NCBI GenBank assembly: GCA_965217135.1
Contig: OZ244249.1
Span: forward strand, 558,001 to 622,000
Reading direction: 5' to 3'
Length of the DNA stretch: 64,000 bases
Source of the DNA: HXMU1420-2 sp017643305
GTDB taxonomy: Bacteria; Pseudomonadota; Alphaproteobacteria; Rhodobacterales; Rhodobacteraceae
Part shown: one piece after another, positions 39,115 through 48,066 of the stretch
How positions within the stretch are numbered: position 1 is the first letter of the stretch
Layout: every line of letters starts with the position of its first letter
Translations under genes and position numbers: made by a program
Notes under the pieces: generated by a model
Database searches by the model: none
What the model saw: only the letters and a program-made list of their open reading frames with translations
Told to the model about the DNA's origin: nothing

Positions 39115-39643
39115 GACGCCGGTGCTGCTGGCCCATTTGATGCGCCCGACTATGACACGGAGAGTTTTGAGGACCTGCCGTCGGCCACCCTGGCCGCTGC
39201 CCGGTGTAAAACTTCCGTCGCCAACGCCTTCGGTGACAAGGACAGCGTGGATAACCTGTGCCATTTCATTGGTGCAGCCAGCGGGTGGTGCGGGTTGCTA
39301 GATGAAGAAGCCTTTTACCTGAACGTGGAACTGGGCCTGCTCGTCGGCACATGAAGATCGAAGTGCCCGATGATGGTCTGGTTGGCGTTTACTGGTCGGT
39401 CAGCCTGTACAGTTCATCCGGGTTTGCCAAGCGAATGATTGCGATAACTATGTTTTGACGGTGATAATGAGTGACTGAAACACCGACGGCACCAAGACCG
39501 TACACTTGGGCAGATGCGAAGATGATCAGCGGATCAAGTGCCTCGCGCTGATGGATGGCTGGAATTACATTGCTTGGTTCTACCAGCCCTCGCCCCAGAT
39601 CATCGACGGAAGCTGGGTGGGCCCGATGGTTCAGACCGCCTAG
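39115..39643 (+). pseudogene. DUF1254/DUF1214-family protein, remnant of the C-terminal half
   Basis: Three frames together restore the end of a DUF1254/DUF1214 protein. Frame one (39118-39354) reads FGDKDSVDNLCHFIGAASGW and EEAFYLNVE then stops; frame two (39354-39455) reads KIEVPDDGLVGVYWSVSLY and SSSGF, the family beta-sandwich signature, then stops; frame three (39482-39643) reads TDGTKTVHLGRCEDDQRIKC, LALMDGWNYIAWFYQPSP and QIIDGSW and ends at TAG 39641. The N-terminal half is missing. The family has no settled enzymatic role. It lies in the 916-base gap between adk and rpsM; 38941-39114 and 39644-39813 show nothing recognisable. Confidence 0.72.
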
Positions 39644-39813
39644 TGAAATTGTGAGAAAACATGGTTGCCCGGGTTGACCAATCGGCCGGCTGTCATTAAT
39701 GAGCCCTATCTCGAAAGAGAATCGAGTTGCGCCTTAATCCCATCGTGCAACGGACCATCTCAAAAATGCTGGACCCTCTGGCCACACTGCCACGGTCAAG
39801 TGTTGTGAAAAAA

Positions 39814-39833
39814 GGTTCCGGAATTACGGAACC
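39814..39833 (+). promoter_or_regulatory. Small hairpin in the rpsM leader
   Basis: GGTTCCG (39814-39820), loop GAATTA, CGGAACC (39827-39833), a perfect 7-bp stem 23 bases before the rpsM start and just before its AAAAGGAAA site. It could influence translation; no direct evidence. A TTGACC at 39674 upstream has no good -10. Confidence 0.35.
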
Positions 39834-39856
39834 GCAACGAAAAAGGAAAGTGACAC

Positions 39857-40225
<369 letters not shown>

Positions 40226-40237
40226 GGGGGCAGGACA

Positions 40238-40627
40238 ATGGCACGCGACAGAACTCGTACCAAGCGCAAAGAGCGCAAGAACATCGCCGCCGGTGTGGCG
40301 CATGTGAATTCGACCTTCAACAACACCAAGATCCTGATCTCGGATGTTCAGGGCAACGCAATTGCATGGTCGTCTGCTGGCACCATGGGCTTCAAAGGCT
40401 CTCGGAAATCGACGCCCTATGCCGCCCAGCTGGCCGCCGAAGACGCGGGCCGCAAGGCGCAGGAACATGGTGTGAAAACGCTGGAAGTTGAGGTTCAGGG
40501 CCCCGGCTCGGGCCGTGAAAGCGCGCTGCGCGCGCTGGCTGCTGTTGGCTTCAATATCACATCGATCCGCGACGTGACGCCGATTGCTCATAACGGCTGC
40601 CGCCCGCCCAAACGCCGCCGCGTCTGA
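40238..40627 (+). CDS. rpsK: 30S ribosomal protein S11
   Basis: S11 lines the platform near the E site. The 129 residues contain GVAHVNSTFNNTKILISDVQ, GSGRESALRALAAVGFNIT and the invariant end HNGCRPPKRRRV. AGGGGGCAGG lies upstream. A hairpin lies between it and rpoA. rpsD does not follow, as is normal in this group. Confidence 0.98.
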   Translation: MARDRTRTKRKERKNIAAGVAHVNSTFNNTKILISDVQGNAIAWSSAGTMGFKGSRKSTPYAAQLAAEDAGRKAQEHGVKTLEVEVQGPGSGRESALRALAAVGFNITSIRDVTPIAHNGCRPPKRRRV

Positions 40628-40642
40628 GTGCGACTAGTTTAC

Positions 40643-40670
40643 CCGGGGCTTTGTTTTGACAAGGCCCCGG
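40643..40670 (+). promoter_or_regulatory. Hairpin between rpsK and rpoA
   Basis: CCGGGGCTTTGT (40643-40654), loop TTTG, ACAAGGCCCCGG (40659-40670), 12 pairs with one G-U, then TCCGTCATTTT. The T-run is delayed, so it may attenuate rather than fully end transcription before rpoA. Confidence 0.5.
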
Positions 40671-40740
40671 TCCGTCATTTTGAAACCTCGGGCGTCTGTG
40701 CCTTCCGGACATGGGGCACAGGCAGGAATGGAGGGACCGC

Positions 40741-41757
40741 ATGATCCACAAGAATTGGCAGGAACTGATCAAGCCGACCCAATTGGAGGTTAAGCCGGGC
40801 AATGACCCCGCGCGTCAGGCCACCGTTGTGGCCGAACCTCTGGAACGCGGCTTTGGTCTGACACTGGGCAACGCACTGCGCCGCATTCTAATGTCGTCGC
40901 TGCAGGGCGCGGCCATCACCTCCGTGCAGATCGACAACGTCCTGCACGAATTTTCCTCGGTCGCGGGCGTCCGCGAAGACGTCACTGACGTTGTTCTGAA
41001 TCTCAAGGGCGTGTCCCTGCGAATGGATGTTGAAGGCCCCAAGCGCCTGTCGATCCACGCCAAAGGTCCGGCTGTTGTCACCGCTGGTGACATTACGGAA
41101 ACCGCCGGGATTGAAGTGCTGAATCGCGAACACGTGATTTGCCACCTCGACGACGGCGCCGAGCTGTTCATTGAATTGACCGTGAACACCGGCAAAGGCT
41201 ACGTCTCCGCTGACAAGAACAAGCCGGAAGACGCACCCATCGGCCTGATCCCGATCGACGCGATCTATTCGCCGGTCAAGAAAGTGTCGTATGACGTGCA
41301 GCCGACCCGCGAAGGTCAGGTGCTGGACTATGACAAGCTGATCATGAAGGTCGAAACCGATGGCTCCATTACTCCGGATGATGCCGTGGCCTATGCCGCA
41401 CGCATCCTGCAGGACCAGCTGTCCATCTTCGTGAACTTCGACGAACCCGATGCAGGTGGTCGCCAGGACGAAGACGACGGGCTGGAGTTCAACCCGCTTC
41501 TTCTCAAAAAAGTGGATGAACTGGAACTGTCCGTGCGCTCGGCAAACTGCCTGAAGAACGACAATATCGTCTATATCGGCGATCTGATCCAGAAAACCGA
41601 AGCCGAGATGCTGCGCACCCCGAACTTCGGCCGCAAGTCGCTGAACGAGATCAAGGAAGTGCTGTCGGGCATGGGCCTGCACCTGGGCATGGATGTCGAG
41701 GATTGGCCGCCGGACAACATCGAAGATCTGGCGAAGAAATTCGAAGACGCGTTTTAG
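40741..41757 (+). CDS. rpoA: DNA-directed RNA polymerase alpha subunit
   Basis: The alpha dimer scaffolds polymerase assembly and its C-terminal domain binds UP elements and activators. The 338 residues start MIHKNWQELIKPTQLEV; the longer upstream frame to 40711 has no family likeness. The N-terminal domain has ERGFGLTLGNALRRILMSSL; the C-terminal domain has SVRSANCLKNDNIVYIGDLI with the DNA-binding Arg, and NFGRKSLNEIKEVL. AGGAATGGAGG lies upstream. rplQ follows after 162 bases with palindromic repeats. Confidence 0.98.
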   Translation: MIHKNWQELIKPTQLEVKPGNDPARQATVVAEPLERGFGLTLGNALRRILMSSLQGAAITSVQIDNVLHEFSSVAGVREDVTDVVLNLKGVSLRMDVEGPKRLSIHAKGPAVVTAGDITETAGIEVLNREHVICHLDDGAELFIELTVNTGKGYVSADKNKPEDAPIGLIPIDAIYSPVKKVSYDVQPTREGQVLDYDKLIMKVETDGSITPDDAVAYAARILQDQLSIFVNFDEPDAGGRQDEDDGLEFNPLLLKKVDELELSVRSANCLKNDNIVYIGDLIQKTEAEMLRTPNFGRKSLNEIKEVLSGMGLHLGMDVEDWPPDNIEDLAKKFEDAF

Positions 41758-41770
41758 CGCGGTGAGTTTT

Positions 41771-41812
41771 TCCCACCCCACAGAAGTTCGTAGGGTGGGT
41801 GCTAACCCACCG
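41771..41812 (+). repeat. Palindromic repeat between rpoA and rplQ (GTGGGT/ACCCAC type)
   Basis: CCCACCCC (41772-41779) and CGTAGGGTGGGTGC-TAACCCACC (41789-41811) can pair in two ways. The core TAGGGTGGGT...ACCCACC with the CGTAG flank matches the family seen at 25118, 26083 and 28792, in the opposite orientation. A further GGCCCCG/TGGGGCC hairpin lies near 41870-41890. Confidence 0.6.
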
Positions 41813-41919
41813 GTATCGCATAAATGCCCGGCCATCCGGGGAAAACATGGGCAACCGCCCCAAGGAGAGGGCCCCGCACGCATGGGGCCCCGGACAAAGC
41901 ATAAAACGGAGATACAGAT

Positions 41920-42339
41920 ATGCGTCACGCTAAAGGCTACCGTCGCCTGAACCGTACCCACGAGCATCGCAAGGCGCTCTTTTCCAACATGGCTGGCTCG
42001 CTCATCGAGCACGAGCAGATCAAGACGACCCTGCCCAAGGCCAAAGAACTCAAGCGTGTAATGGACAAGCTGATCACGCTGGGCAAGCGCGGTGATATGC
42101 ACGCTCGCCGTCAGGCTGCATCCCGTCTGAAAGAAGACAAGGACGTTGCGAAACTGTTCGAAGTCCTTGGCCCCCGCTATGCAGACCGCAGCGGTGGTTA
42201 CACCCGCGTTCTGAAGGCCGGTTTCCGCTACGGTGACATGGCGCCGATGGCGATCATCGAATTGGTCGACCGCGACGTCGACGCCAAAGGCGCAGCCGAC
42301 AAGGCCCGCGTCGCAGCAGAAGAAGCTGCTGACGAATAA
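41920..42339 (+). CDS. rplQ: 50S ribosomal protein L17
   Basis: L17 lies at the bottom of the 50S near the tunnel exit. The 139 residues start MRHAKGYRRLNRTHEHRKAL and contain HEQIKTTLPKAKELKRVMDK and GGYTRVLKAGFRYGDMAPMA. The weakly conserved C-terminal tail is Ala-rich. Last gene of the ribosomal region, with a terminator at 42363-42390. Confidence 0.98.
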   Translation: MRHAKGYRRLNRTHEHRKALFSNMAGSLIEHEQIKTTLPKAKELKRVMDKLITLGKRGDMHARRQAASRLKEDKDVAKLFEVLGPRYADRSGGYTRVLKAGFRYGDMAPMAIIELVDRDVDAKGAADKARVAAEEAADE

Positions 42340-42362
42340 TCATCGCGTGTCTGCAAGAATTC

Positions 42363-42390
42363 AAACGCCTCGCTTAAGAGCGGGGCGTTT
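42363..42390. terminator. Terminator after rplQ, shared with the convergent gene
   Basis: AAACGCCTCGCT (42363-42374), loop TAAG, AGCGGGGCGTTT (42379-42390), 12 pairs with one G-U. The arms carry AAA and TTT, so it can serve both rplQ and the minus-strand gene ending at 42397. Confidence 0.85.
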
Positions 42391-42396
42391 TGCGTA

Positions 42397-42783
42397 TCAG
42401 GACCCGACCAGCCTCCGCGCTTTGCGCCGTTGGTGCCGTTCATAAATGATACGCGCCACCACATGCTCATAGCCCCAGTCCAACACCTGAAACAAACCAG
42501 GCAAGCGGCAGGTGCGGGCCAAGAACCGGTAGTGGGGCATCTGGTCCCACAGGACCAGCAAGGCATCGAACCCCAAATGCAGCTTGCCTTTATGAATTAC
42601 GTGCAAAAGCCGCGTCGCTTCATCTTCGGTAACGCCCCATTCAGCAAGCACGCCGGAATTCAGGTCATCAAACGCAATGGGCAGGTTCGACTGTTCGGAA
42701 TAAGCGGCGTAGGTACACATCTCCGCGTTGCAGTTTGGGCAGTCGCTGTTGTAGAGCGCGCGGGTTTCCGGGGTCGACATCAT
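42397..42783 (-). CDS. DCC-family (DUF393) thiol-disulfide oxidoreductase-like protein
   Basis: The 128-residue product carries the DCC signature near its start, LYNSDCPNCNAEM, with a CxxC pair expected to do thiol-disulfide exchange, and a downstream HVIHKGKLHLGFDALLVLWD segment typical of the family. The start is one of two adjacent ATGs (42783, 42780) behind GGAGG; the longer open frame to 43023 crosses the divergent protease promoter and has no support. It is convergent with rplQ and divergent from the Deg protease gene. Cellular partner unknown. Confidence 0.82.
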   Translation of the reverse strand: MMSTPETRALYNSDCPNCNAEMCTYAAYSEQSNLPIAFDDLNSGVLAEWGVTEDEATRLLHVIHKGKLHLGFDALLVLWDQMPHYRFLARTCRLPGLFQVLDWGYEHVVARIIYERHQRRKARRLVGS

Positions 42784-42920
42784 TGATGCCTCCATTGGGT
42801 TGCAACAGAGGCATGGGGCGTCAGCGCGCAGGAGGCCAGAGGCGCTTCGCCGCAGGGCCCGCTTGAACTCTGCCCCGCGCGCCAGCATATCTGAACGAAC
42901 CTGTTTTCGGAGCTGAGCCC

Positions 42921-44297
42921 GTGTTTCGCATTCTTGCCGTCGCCCTTTGCTTGCTGCCCCTGCCCGCCGCCGCCGAAACCCGCGTTCCGCAAAGCCAGGC
43001 GGAAATTTCGCTGGGCTTCGCACCTCTAGTCAAACAGGCCGCGCCCGCAGTTGTGAATATCTACGCCAAGCGCATCGTGCAGACACAAAGCCCCTTTGCG
43101 GGTGATCCCTTTTTCGAGGACTTCTTTCGTGGCTTCGGCACACCGCGCCCGCGCGTGCAAAACTCGTTGGGTTCCGGGGTGATCCTGGCTGAAGACGGGA
43201 TCGTAGTGTCGAACTACCATGTGGTCGGTCAGGCCACAGACATACGCGTTGTCCTGTCGGACCGTCGCGAATTTTCTGCAACCGTGCTGCTGGGTGATGA
43301 AGAAAGTGACCTGGCGATCCTGCGGCTAGACGATGCTGCAGATCTGCCCACGCTGCCCCTGCGCGACAGCGATCGGGTCGAGGTTGGCGAACTGGTGCTG
43401 GCCATCGGTAACCCGTTTGGCGTTGGCCAGACCGTGTCCAGCGGCATTGTCTCCGGCTTGGCACGGTCGGGGATCGCGACTGGCAATGCCCGTGGGTATT
43501 TCCTGCAGACCGATGCACCAATCAATCCAGGCAATTCCGGCGGCGCGCTGATCGACGTAAACGGCGAGCTGATCGGGATCAACACCGCAATCCTGTCCCG
43601 GTCCGGCGGGTCCAACGGCATCGGCTTTGCGATCCCCTCCAATCTGGTCGCGCAGTTCGTGGCACAGGCGCGCGATGGGCAGAGCAGTTTCCAACGCCCC
43701 TGGGCGGGGCTTGCGGGCCAGCCGGTGGACTTTGACCTTGCCGGGTCGCTGGGTCTAGCCACACCCGAAGGTGTGCTGATTTCCGACATCCACCCGGCCA
43801 GCCCCTTTGCTGAAGCCGGGTTTCACGTGGGCGATGTGGTCACAGAGGTGGACGGCCAACCGGTGAATTCGCCGTCTGAGATGCTGTTTCGCATGTCCGT
43901 GCGGGGGATCGGCAGCGATGCGGTGGTGACCTGGCTGCGAAATGGCGAACACTCTGACACCAAGGTGCGAATGCTGATTGCACCTGACAAACCGCCTGCC
44001 AACGAAACCGTTCTAAGCGACCGCACGGTCCTGCCAGGTCTGACGGTTGCACGGATCAATCCACAAATGATGGCGCGCTATAATCTGCCACTGAATGTAG
44101 AAGGCGTTGTGGTCACCGACCCCGGCCCTTATGGTGGGCGCGTGGGCCTGAACCCTGGTGATATTCTGCTGGGCATCAACGACGCTGCCACCGAAACCCC
44201 GCGCCAGGTCGACCGCGCCCTGCGCAATCCGGGCCGACGCGTTCGCATGGATGTTATGCGGCAGGGGCGGCGCCTGTCTCTACGGTTCCGGGCCTGA
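42921..44297 (+). CDS. Periplasmic Deg/HtrA-family serine protease
   Basis: A 458-residue envelope-quality-control protease. A signal peptide (FRILAVALCLLPLPAAAETR) is followed by the trypsin-like domain with a complete triad: His100 in SNYHVVG, Asp130 in ESDLAIL and Ser206 in NPGNSGGAL. Two PDZ domains follow (about 270-360 and 375-455, the second with GDILLGIND). The start is GTG at 42921; no better ATG exists. rarA begins three bases after the stop, suggesting co-transcription. It could be called DegP or DegQ; the sequence does not decide. Confidence 0.92.
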   Translation: MFRILAVALCLLPLPAAAETRVPQSQAEISLGFAPLVKQAAPAVVNIYAKRIVQTQSPFAGDPFFEDFFRGFGTPRPRVQNSLGSGVILAEDGIVVSNYHVVGQATDIRVVLSDRREFSATVLLGDEESDLAILRLDDAADLPTLPLRDSDRVEVGELVLAIGNPFGVGQTVSSGIVSGLARSGIATGNARGYFLQTDAPINPGNSGGALIDVNGELIGINTAILSRSGGSNGIGFAIPSNLVAQFVAQARDGQSSFQRPWAGLAGQPVDFDLAGSLGLATPEGVLISDIHPASPFAEAGFHVGDVVTEVDGQPVNSPSEMLFRMSVRGIGSDAVVTWLRNGEHSDTKVRMLIAPDKPPANETVLSDRTVLPGLTVARINPQMMARYNLPLNVEGVVVTDPGPYGGRVGLNPGDILLGINDAATETPRQVDRALRNPGRRVRMDVMRQGRRLSLRFRA

Positions 44298-44300
44298 CCC

Positions 44301-45617
44301 ATGGCCGACCTCTTCGATCAGGGTGCATCCAAACCAGAGGCAGACGAAAACCGCCCGCTGGCCGACCGACTGCGTCCCCGCGTACTGGCGGATGTCATTG
44401 GGCAACAGCAGGTACTAGCCCAGGATGCGCCGCTAGGGGCCATGCTGGCGGCAGGCAGCCTGTCATCGCTGATCCTGTGGGGACCGCCTGGTGTGGGCAA
44501 AACCACCATCGCACGGCTGCTGGCGGATGAAACCAACCTGTGTTTCGTTCAGATCAGCGCCATCTTCACTGGTGTACCAGAGCTGCGAAAGGTGTTTGAG
44601 GCTGCCCAGATCCGGCGGACAAACGGGCAGGGAACCCTGCTTTTCGTCGATGAAATTCACCGTTTCAACAAGGCGCAGCAGGATGGGTTCCTGCCGCATA
44701 TGGAAGACGGCACCATCCTGCTTGTGGGGGCGACCACTGAAAACCCCAGCTTTGAACTCAACGCTGCCGTGCTCAGCCGTGCGCAGGTGCTGGTGTTGGA
44801 ACGGCTGTCTCCCGTCGATCTGGAGCTGTTGACGCAACGGGCCGAAAAGGAGTTGGGCAAGCCACTGCCGCTGACCCCACAGGCGCGCGATGCCCTGCAT
44901 GACATGGCCGACGGTGACGGGCGCGCGTTGCTGAACCTGATCGAACAGATCGCGGCCTGGGCGGTGGACGGCAAGCTGGACACCGAAGCGCTCACCACCC
45001 GTCTCAGCCGCCGTGCTGCCAAATATGACAAGTCGGGGGAAGAGCATTACAACCTGATTTCTGCCTTGCATAAATCTGTGCGCGGCTCCGACCCTGACGC
45101 AGCACTTTATTGGTTTGCGCGTATGTTGACCGGAGGCGAAGACCCTCGGTTTCTTGCCCGTCGGATCACACGGATGGCGGTCGAAGACATCGGCTTGGCC
45201 GATCCGCAGGCGCAAACGATCTGCGTGCAGGCCTGGGAAACCTATGAACGCCTTGGCAGCCCCGAAGGTGAACTGGCGTTGGCCAACGCGCTGGTCTACC
45301 TCGCGCTCGCCCCAAAATCCAACGCAGGATATGTTGCCTACAAGGGCGCGATGCGTCTGGCCAAGGAAACGGGTAGCCTGATGCCACCCAAACACATCCT
45401 GAATGCCCCAACACGGATGATGAAGGATCAAGGCTTTGGGTCTGGATATGACTACGACCATGATGCCGAAGATGGGTTTTCCGGCCAGAACTACTTCCCT
45501 GAAGGCGTCAAACGCCCGCTGCTTTACCAACCTGTCGAACGTGGCTTTGAACGTGACCTGAAAAAGCGGTTGGATTACTTCGCAGGCCTTCGCGCCAAAC
45601 GGCAATCTGACATCTGA
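44301..45617 (+). CDS. rarA: Replication-associated recombination protein A (MgsA/RarA AAA+ ATPase)
   Basis: RarA/MgsA is a clamp-loader-like AAA+ ATPase acting at stalled replication forks. The 438 residues show Walker A GPPGVGKTT (61-69), Walker B LLFVDEIHRF (113-122), sensor-1 region LVGATTENPSFELNAAVLSR and the C-terminal tetramerisation region with NLISALHKSVRGSDPDAALY and YDYDHDAEDGFSGQNYFPEG. It follows the Deg protease by three bases, a frequent pairing in this group. Confidence 0.95.
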   Translation: MADLFDQGASKPEADENRPLADRLRPRVLADVIGQQQVLAQDAPLGAMLAAGSLSSLILWGPPGVGKTTIARLLADETNLCFVQISAIFTGVPELRKVFEAAQIRRTNGQGTLLFVDEIHRFNKAQQDGFLPHMEDGTILLVGATTENPSFELNAAVLSRAQVLVLERLSPVDLELLTQRAEKELGKPLPLTPQARDALHDMADGDGRALLNLIEQIAAWAVDGKLDTEALTTRLSRRAAKYDKSGEEHYNLISALHKSVRGSDPDAALYWFARMLTGGEDPRFLARRITRMAVEDIGLADPQAQTICVQAWETYERLGSPEGELALANALVYLALAPKSNAGYVAYKGAMRLAKETGSLMPPKHILNAPTRMMKDQGFGSGYDYDHDAEDGFSGQNYFPEGVKRPLLYQPVERGFERDLKKRLDYFAGLRAKRQSDI

Positions 45618-45711
45618 CACCGGGTTATTTGGGTGCGCGCGTTGCATCTTGCGTGATGTTAGCAGGTCTTGCCGCTTTCCTCTTCCCATGAAGATCTAAG
45701 GAGGAAAGCAT

Positions 45712-45923
45712 ATGACCATCAACGTCGAAAAGAACGGCGCTGTCTGGATGGTGAACCATGATCGGTCTTATGCGCGCAATGCCATGGACGGTGATAGCGC
45801 CCGCGCGTTGCACTGGAACATGAATGGCGCAATGGGCTGGAGGCAATCCGCAATGAAGGCACCACAGGCGTAGGCCGCTGCCGTGATGGAGCGGGTCGGC
45901 ACTGGGACTTTTCAGCTATGTGA
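45712..45923 (+). pseudogene. Enoyl-CoA hydratase/crotonase-family remnant with the middle deleted
   Basis: After a strong AAGGAGG, an ATG at 45712 begins MTINVEKNGAVWMVNHDRSY and ARNAMDGDSARAL, the N-terminus of a crotonase (relatives read RPxARNAMxPxSADAL). This frame drifts into unrelated sequence and stops at 45871. In the next frame, 45837-45923 reads LEAIRNEGTTGVGRCRDGAG and RHWDFSAM before TGA, which resembles the crotonase C-terminus (..EGxxRFxxGAGRHGxF). About 180 residues between the two ends are gone. The 53-residue frame that remains is unlikely to be functional. Located between rarA and crcB. Confidence 0.65.
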
Positions 45924-45974
45924 CGCGGGGTTGGCCATGCTTGACATCGTCCGCGCCCCGCGCGACAGACCGGC

Positions 45975-46355
45975 ATGTTCCAAAACGTCTTGCATGTCGC
46001 CCTTGGGGGAGCGGTGGGGGCCGCGCTGCGGTATCTGACCGGTGTCGGAATGTTCCGGCTGCTCGGGCCGCAGGATTTCCCGCTGGCCATCATCACTGTG
46101 AACGTGTTGGGGTCTTTTTTGATGGGCGTGTTTGCCGCTGCCGCAGCGCGACATGGGCTGATCCATTTGGCGCCCCTCGTAATGACCGGCCTGCTGGGAG
46201 GGTTCACCACGTTTTCGGCGTTTTCGCTGGAAACGGTAACCTTGCTAGAACGTGGTCAGACCGGGCACGCGATGGCCTATGTGGTCGTATCTGTCGTGTC
46301 TTCAATCGGCGCTCTTGCGCTTGGGCTTTGGGTTGTCAGGGGGTTGTCGGCATGA
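45975..46355 (+). CDS. crcB: Fluoride ion channel CrcB/FluC
   Basis: FluC exports fluoride as a dual-topology dimer. The 126 residues have four hydrophobic helices, the conserved GGAVGAALRYL, the pore Asn-containing TVNVLGSFLMG and the signature GGFTTFSAFSLE. No fluoride riboswitch was recognised upstream. Its stop overlaps the rluC start by ATGA, so the two genes are coupled. Confidence 0.93.
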   Translation: MFQNVLHVALGGAVGAALRYLTGVGMFRLLGPQDFPLAIITVNVLGSFLMGVFAAAAARHGLIHLAPLVMTGLLGGFTTFSAFSLETVTLLERGQTGHAMAYVVVSVVSSIGALALGLWVVRGLSA

Positions 46356-47395
46356 GCGGTGTTCAGATGATTGAGGTTGCCGCAGAAGACGCCGACCAGC
46401 GGCTTGACCGCTGGCTGCGTCGCCAGTTCCCCCATGTCAGTCAGGGCCGGATCGAAAAGCTGTGCCGCAAGGGCGAATTGCGGGTCGATGGCGGGCGTGT
46501 CAAGGCCTCCACCCGCATCGTCGCTGGCCAGACCGTGCGCGTGCCGCCTCTGCCCGTGCCCGACGCGGTCGCAACCCCGGCCAAACCACGTATATCTGAA
46601 GCTGATGCCGCGATGATCCGGTCCTGCGTGATCTGGCGGGACGACCACATCATCGTGCTGAATAAGCCACCGGGTCTGCCAGTGCAGGGCGGCAGCGGGC
46701 AAACCCGCCATGTGGACGGGCTGTCCGAAGCGCTGAAATTCGATGCCGATGAACCGCCGCGCCTGGTTCACCGGCTGGACAAAGACACTTCAGGTGTTCT
46801 GCTGATGGCCCGGTCGCGCGCTATGGCGGCCGACCTGACTGCGGCCTTCCGGCATCGAGCCACGCGCAAGATCTACTGGGCGGCCGTCGCCGGTGTGCCT
46901 CACCCCAAGGCAGGGGAGATCAAGACCGGGCTGGTCAAAGCTCCCGGTCACGGTGCGCGCGGCGAAGGGGAAAAGATGCTGAACATCCATCCGCGCGAGA
47001 TCGACAGCACGCCGGGTGCCAAACGCGCCGTCACCGAATACATGGTGCTGGAAGCCGCCGCCAAACGCGCGGCCTGGGTCGCGCTGATCCCTGTCACAGG
47101 CCGGACGCACCAGCTGCGGGCCCATATGGCCGAACTTGGCCATCCCATCATCGGTGATGGGAAATACGGCGGGTCCGGCCAGGATAATCTAGGCGATGGA
47201 TGGGGGGCCCAGCTGGGCGGTGAATTCAGCCGCAAACTGCACCTGCACGCTCGCAGCATCGGGTTGCGCCATCCGGTAACGGGTGCGGAGCTCATGCTCA
47301 CTGCGCCGCTGCCGGATCACATGACCAAGACATGGCAGGCGTTCCAATGGTCGCCCTCAGACGTGTCGATGGATCCGTTTGAGGACGAAGAATGA
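46352..47395 (+). CDS. rluC: 23S rRNA pseudouridine synthase, RluC type
   Basis: RluA-family synthases isomerise uridines in 23S rRNA. The 347 residues have an N-terminal S4 domain (about 17-66, QRLDRWLRRQFPHVSQGRIE) and the catalytic motif HRLDKDTSGVLL with Asp143. The open frame extends 144 codons upstream across crcB, but the ATG at 46352 overlapping the crcB stop is the natural start. The C-terminal PVTGRTHQLRAHMAELGHPI is intact. The next gene starts inside its stop codon region. Confidence 0.9.
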   Translation: MSGVQMIEVAAEDADQRLDRWLRRQFPHVSQGRIEKLCRKGELRVDGGRVKASTRIVAGQTVRVPPLPVPDAVATPAKPRISEADAAMIRSCVIWRDDHIIVLNKPPGLPVQGGSGQTRHVDGLSEALKFDADEPPRLVHRLDKDTSGVLLMARSRAMAADLTAAFRHRATRKIYWAAVAGVPHPKAGEIKTGLVKAPGHGARGEGEKMLNIHPREIDSTPGAKRAVTEYMVLEAAAKRAAWVALIPVTGRTHQLRAHMAELGHPIIGDGKYGGSGQDNLGDGWGAQLGGEFSRKLHLHARSIGLRHPVTGAELMLTAPLPDHMTKTWQAFQWSPSDVSMDPFEDEE

Positions 47396-48066
47396 TGCCG
47401 CGCCCCCGTCTTGTGATCTTTGATGTGGACGGCACGCTGGTGGACAGCCAGCACACGATTGTCGCCGCCATGCAAAACGCGTTTTCGTCGCTGGACCAAC
47501 CACTCCCGGATCGTGATGCGGTGTTGTCCATTGTTGGTCTGTCACTGGATCACGCCATACGCCAGCTGGTGCCAGACGCCGAACAAGACACCGTCGCCGC
47601 GCTGGTAGAGGCTTACAAAGCCGCATTTATGACAGAACGCAAAGGCAACCGCGATTATGCCCCGCTGTACCCCGGTGCCGCTTATGTTCTGACTTATCTT
47701 TCCGAACATCCGGAGACATTGATCGGTATTGCCACTGGCAAATCTCGGCGTGGGCTGTTGCATATGCTCGACACCCACGACCTGCACGGCCGCTTTGTTA
47801 CAGTTCAAACGGCGGATGACCATCCGTCCAAACCAAATCCGTCGATGATCCACACGGCCATGGCGGAAGCCGGGGTCGATACAGATGATACTGTCATGAT
47901 CGGTGACACCAGTTTCGATATTCACATGGCACGAAATGCAGGTGTGCATGCCATTGGGGTAAGCTGGGGCTATCATGATCTATCCGATATGGGTGCAGAT
48001 CACCTGCTGCAGCATTTCAATGAACTGCCGGGCACATTGGAAAAAATATGGGGCGTTTCTGAATGA
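47392..48066 (+). CDS. HAD-superfamily hydrolase, phosphoglycolate-phosphatase-like
   Basis: A 224-residue HAD phosphatase with the nucleophile motif I FDVDGTLVDS (Asp11, Asp13), a helical cap after it, motif II around GIATGKSRRG, and motif IV MIGDTSFDIHMARNAG. A second ATG at 47395 is equally possible. Overlaps rluC by four bases and the ATP12 chaperone gene by four, so the crcB-rluC-HAD-ATP12 set is a tight operon. Substrate unknown. Confidence 0.9.
   Translation: MMPRPRLVIFDVDGTLVDSQHTIVAAMQNAFSSLDQPLPDRDAVLSIVGLSLDHAIRQLVPDAEQDTVAALVEAYKAAFMTERKGNRDYAPLYPGAAYVLTYLSEHPETLIGIATGKSRRGLLHMLDTHDLHGRFVTVQTADDHPSKPNPSMIHTAMAEAGVDTDDTVMIGDTSFDIHMARNAGVHAIGVSWGYHDLSDMGADHLLQHFNELPGTLEKIWGVSE

Noticed and set aside
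45924..45974. Fluoride riboswitch before crcB
   Set aside because: The 51 bases do not show the conserved crcB-motif pattern and are too short to hold it.
45920..46351. N-terminal extension of RluC by 144 codons
   Set aside because: It overlaps crcB in another frame and is Arg/Ala-rich without similarity; the ATG at 46352 fits the family start.
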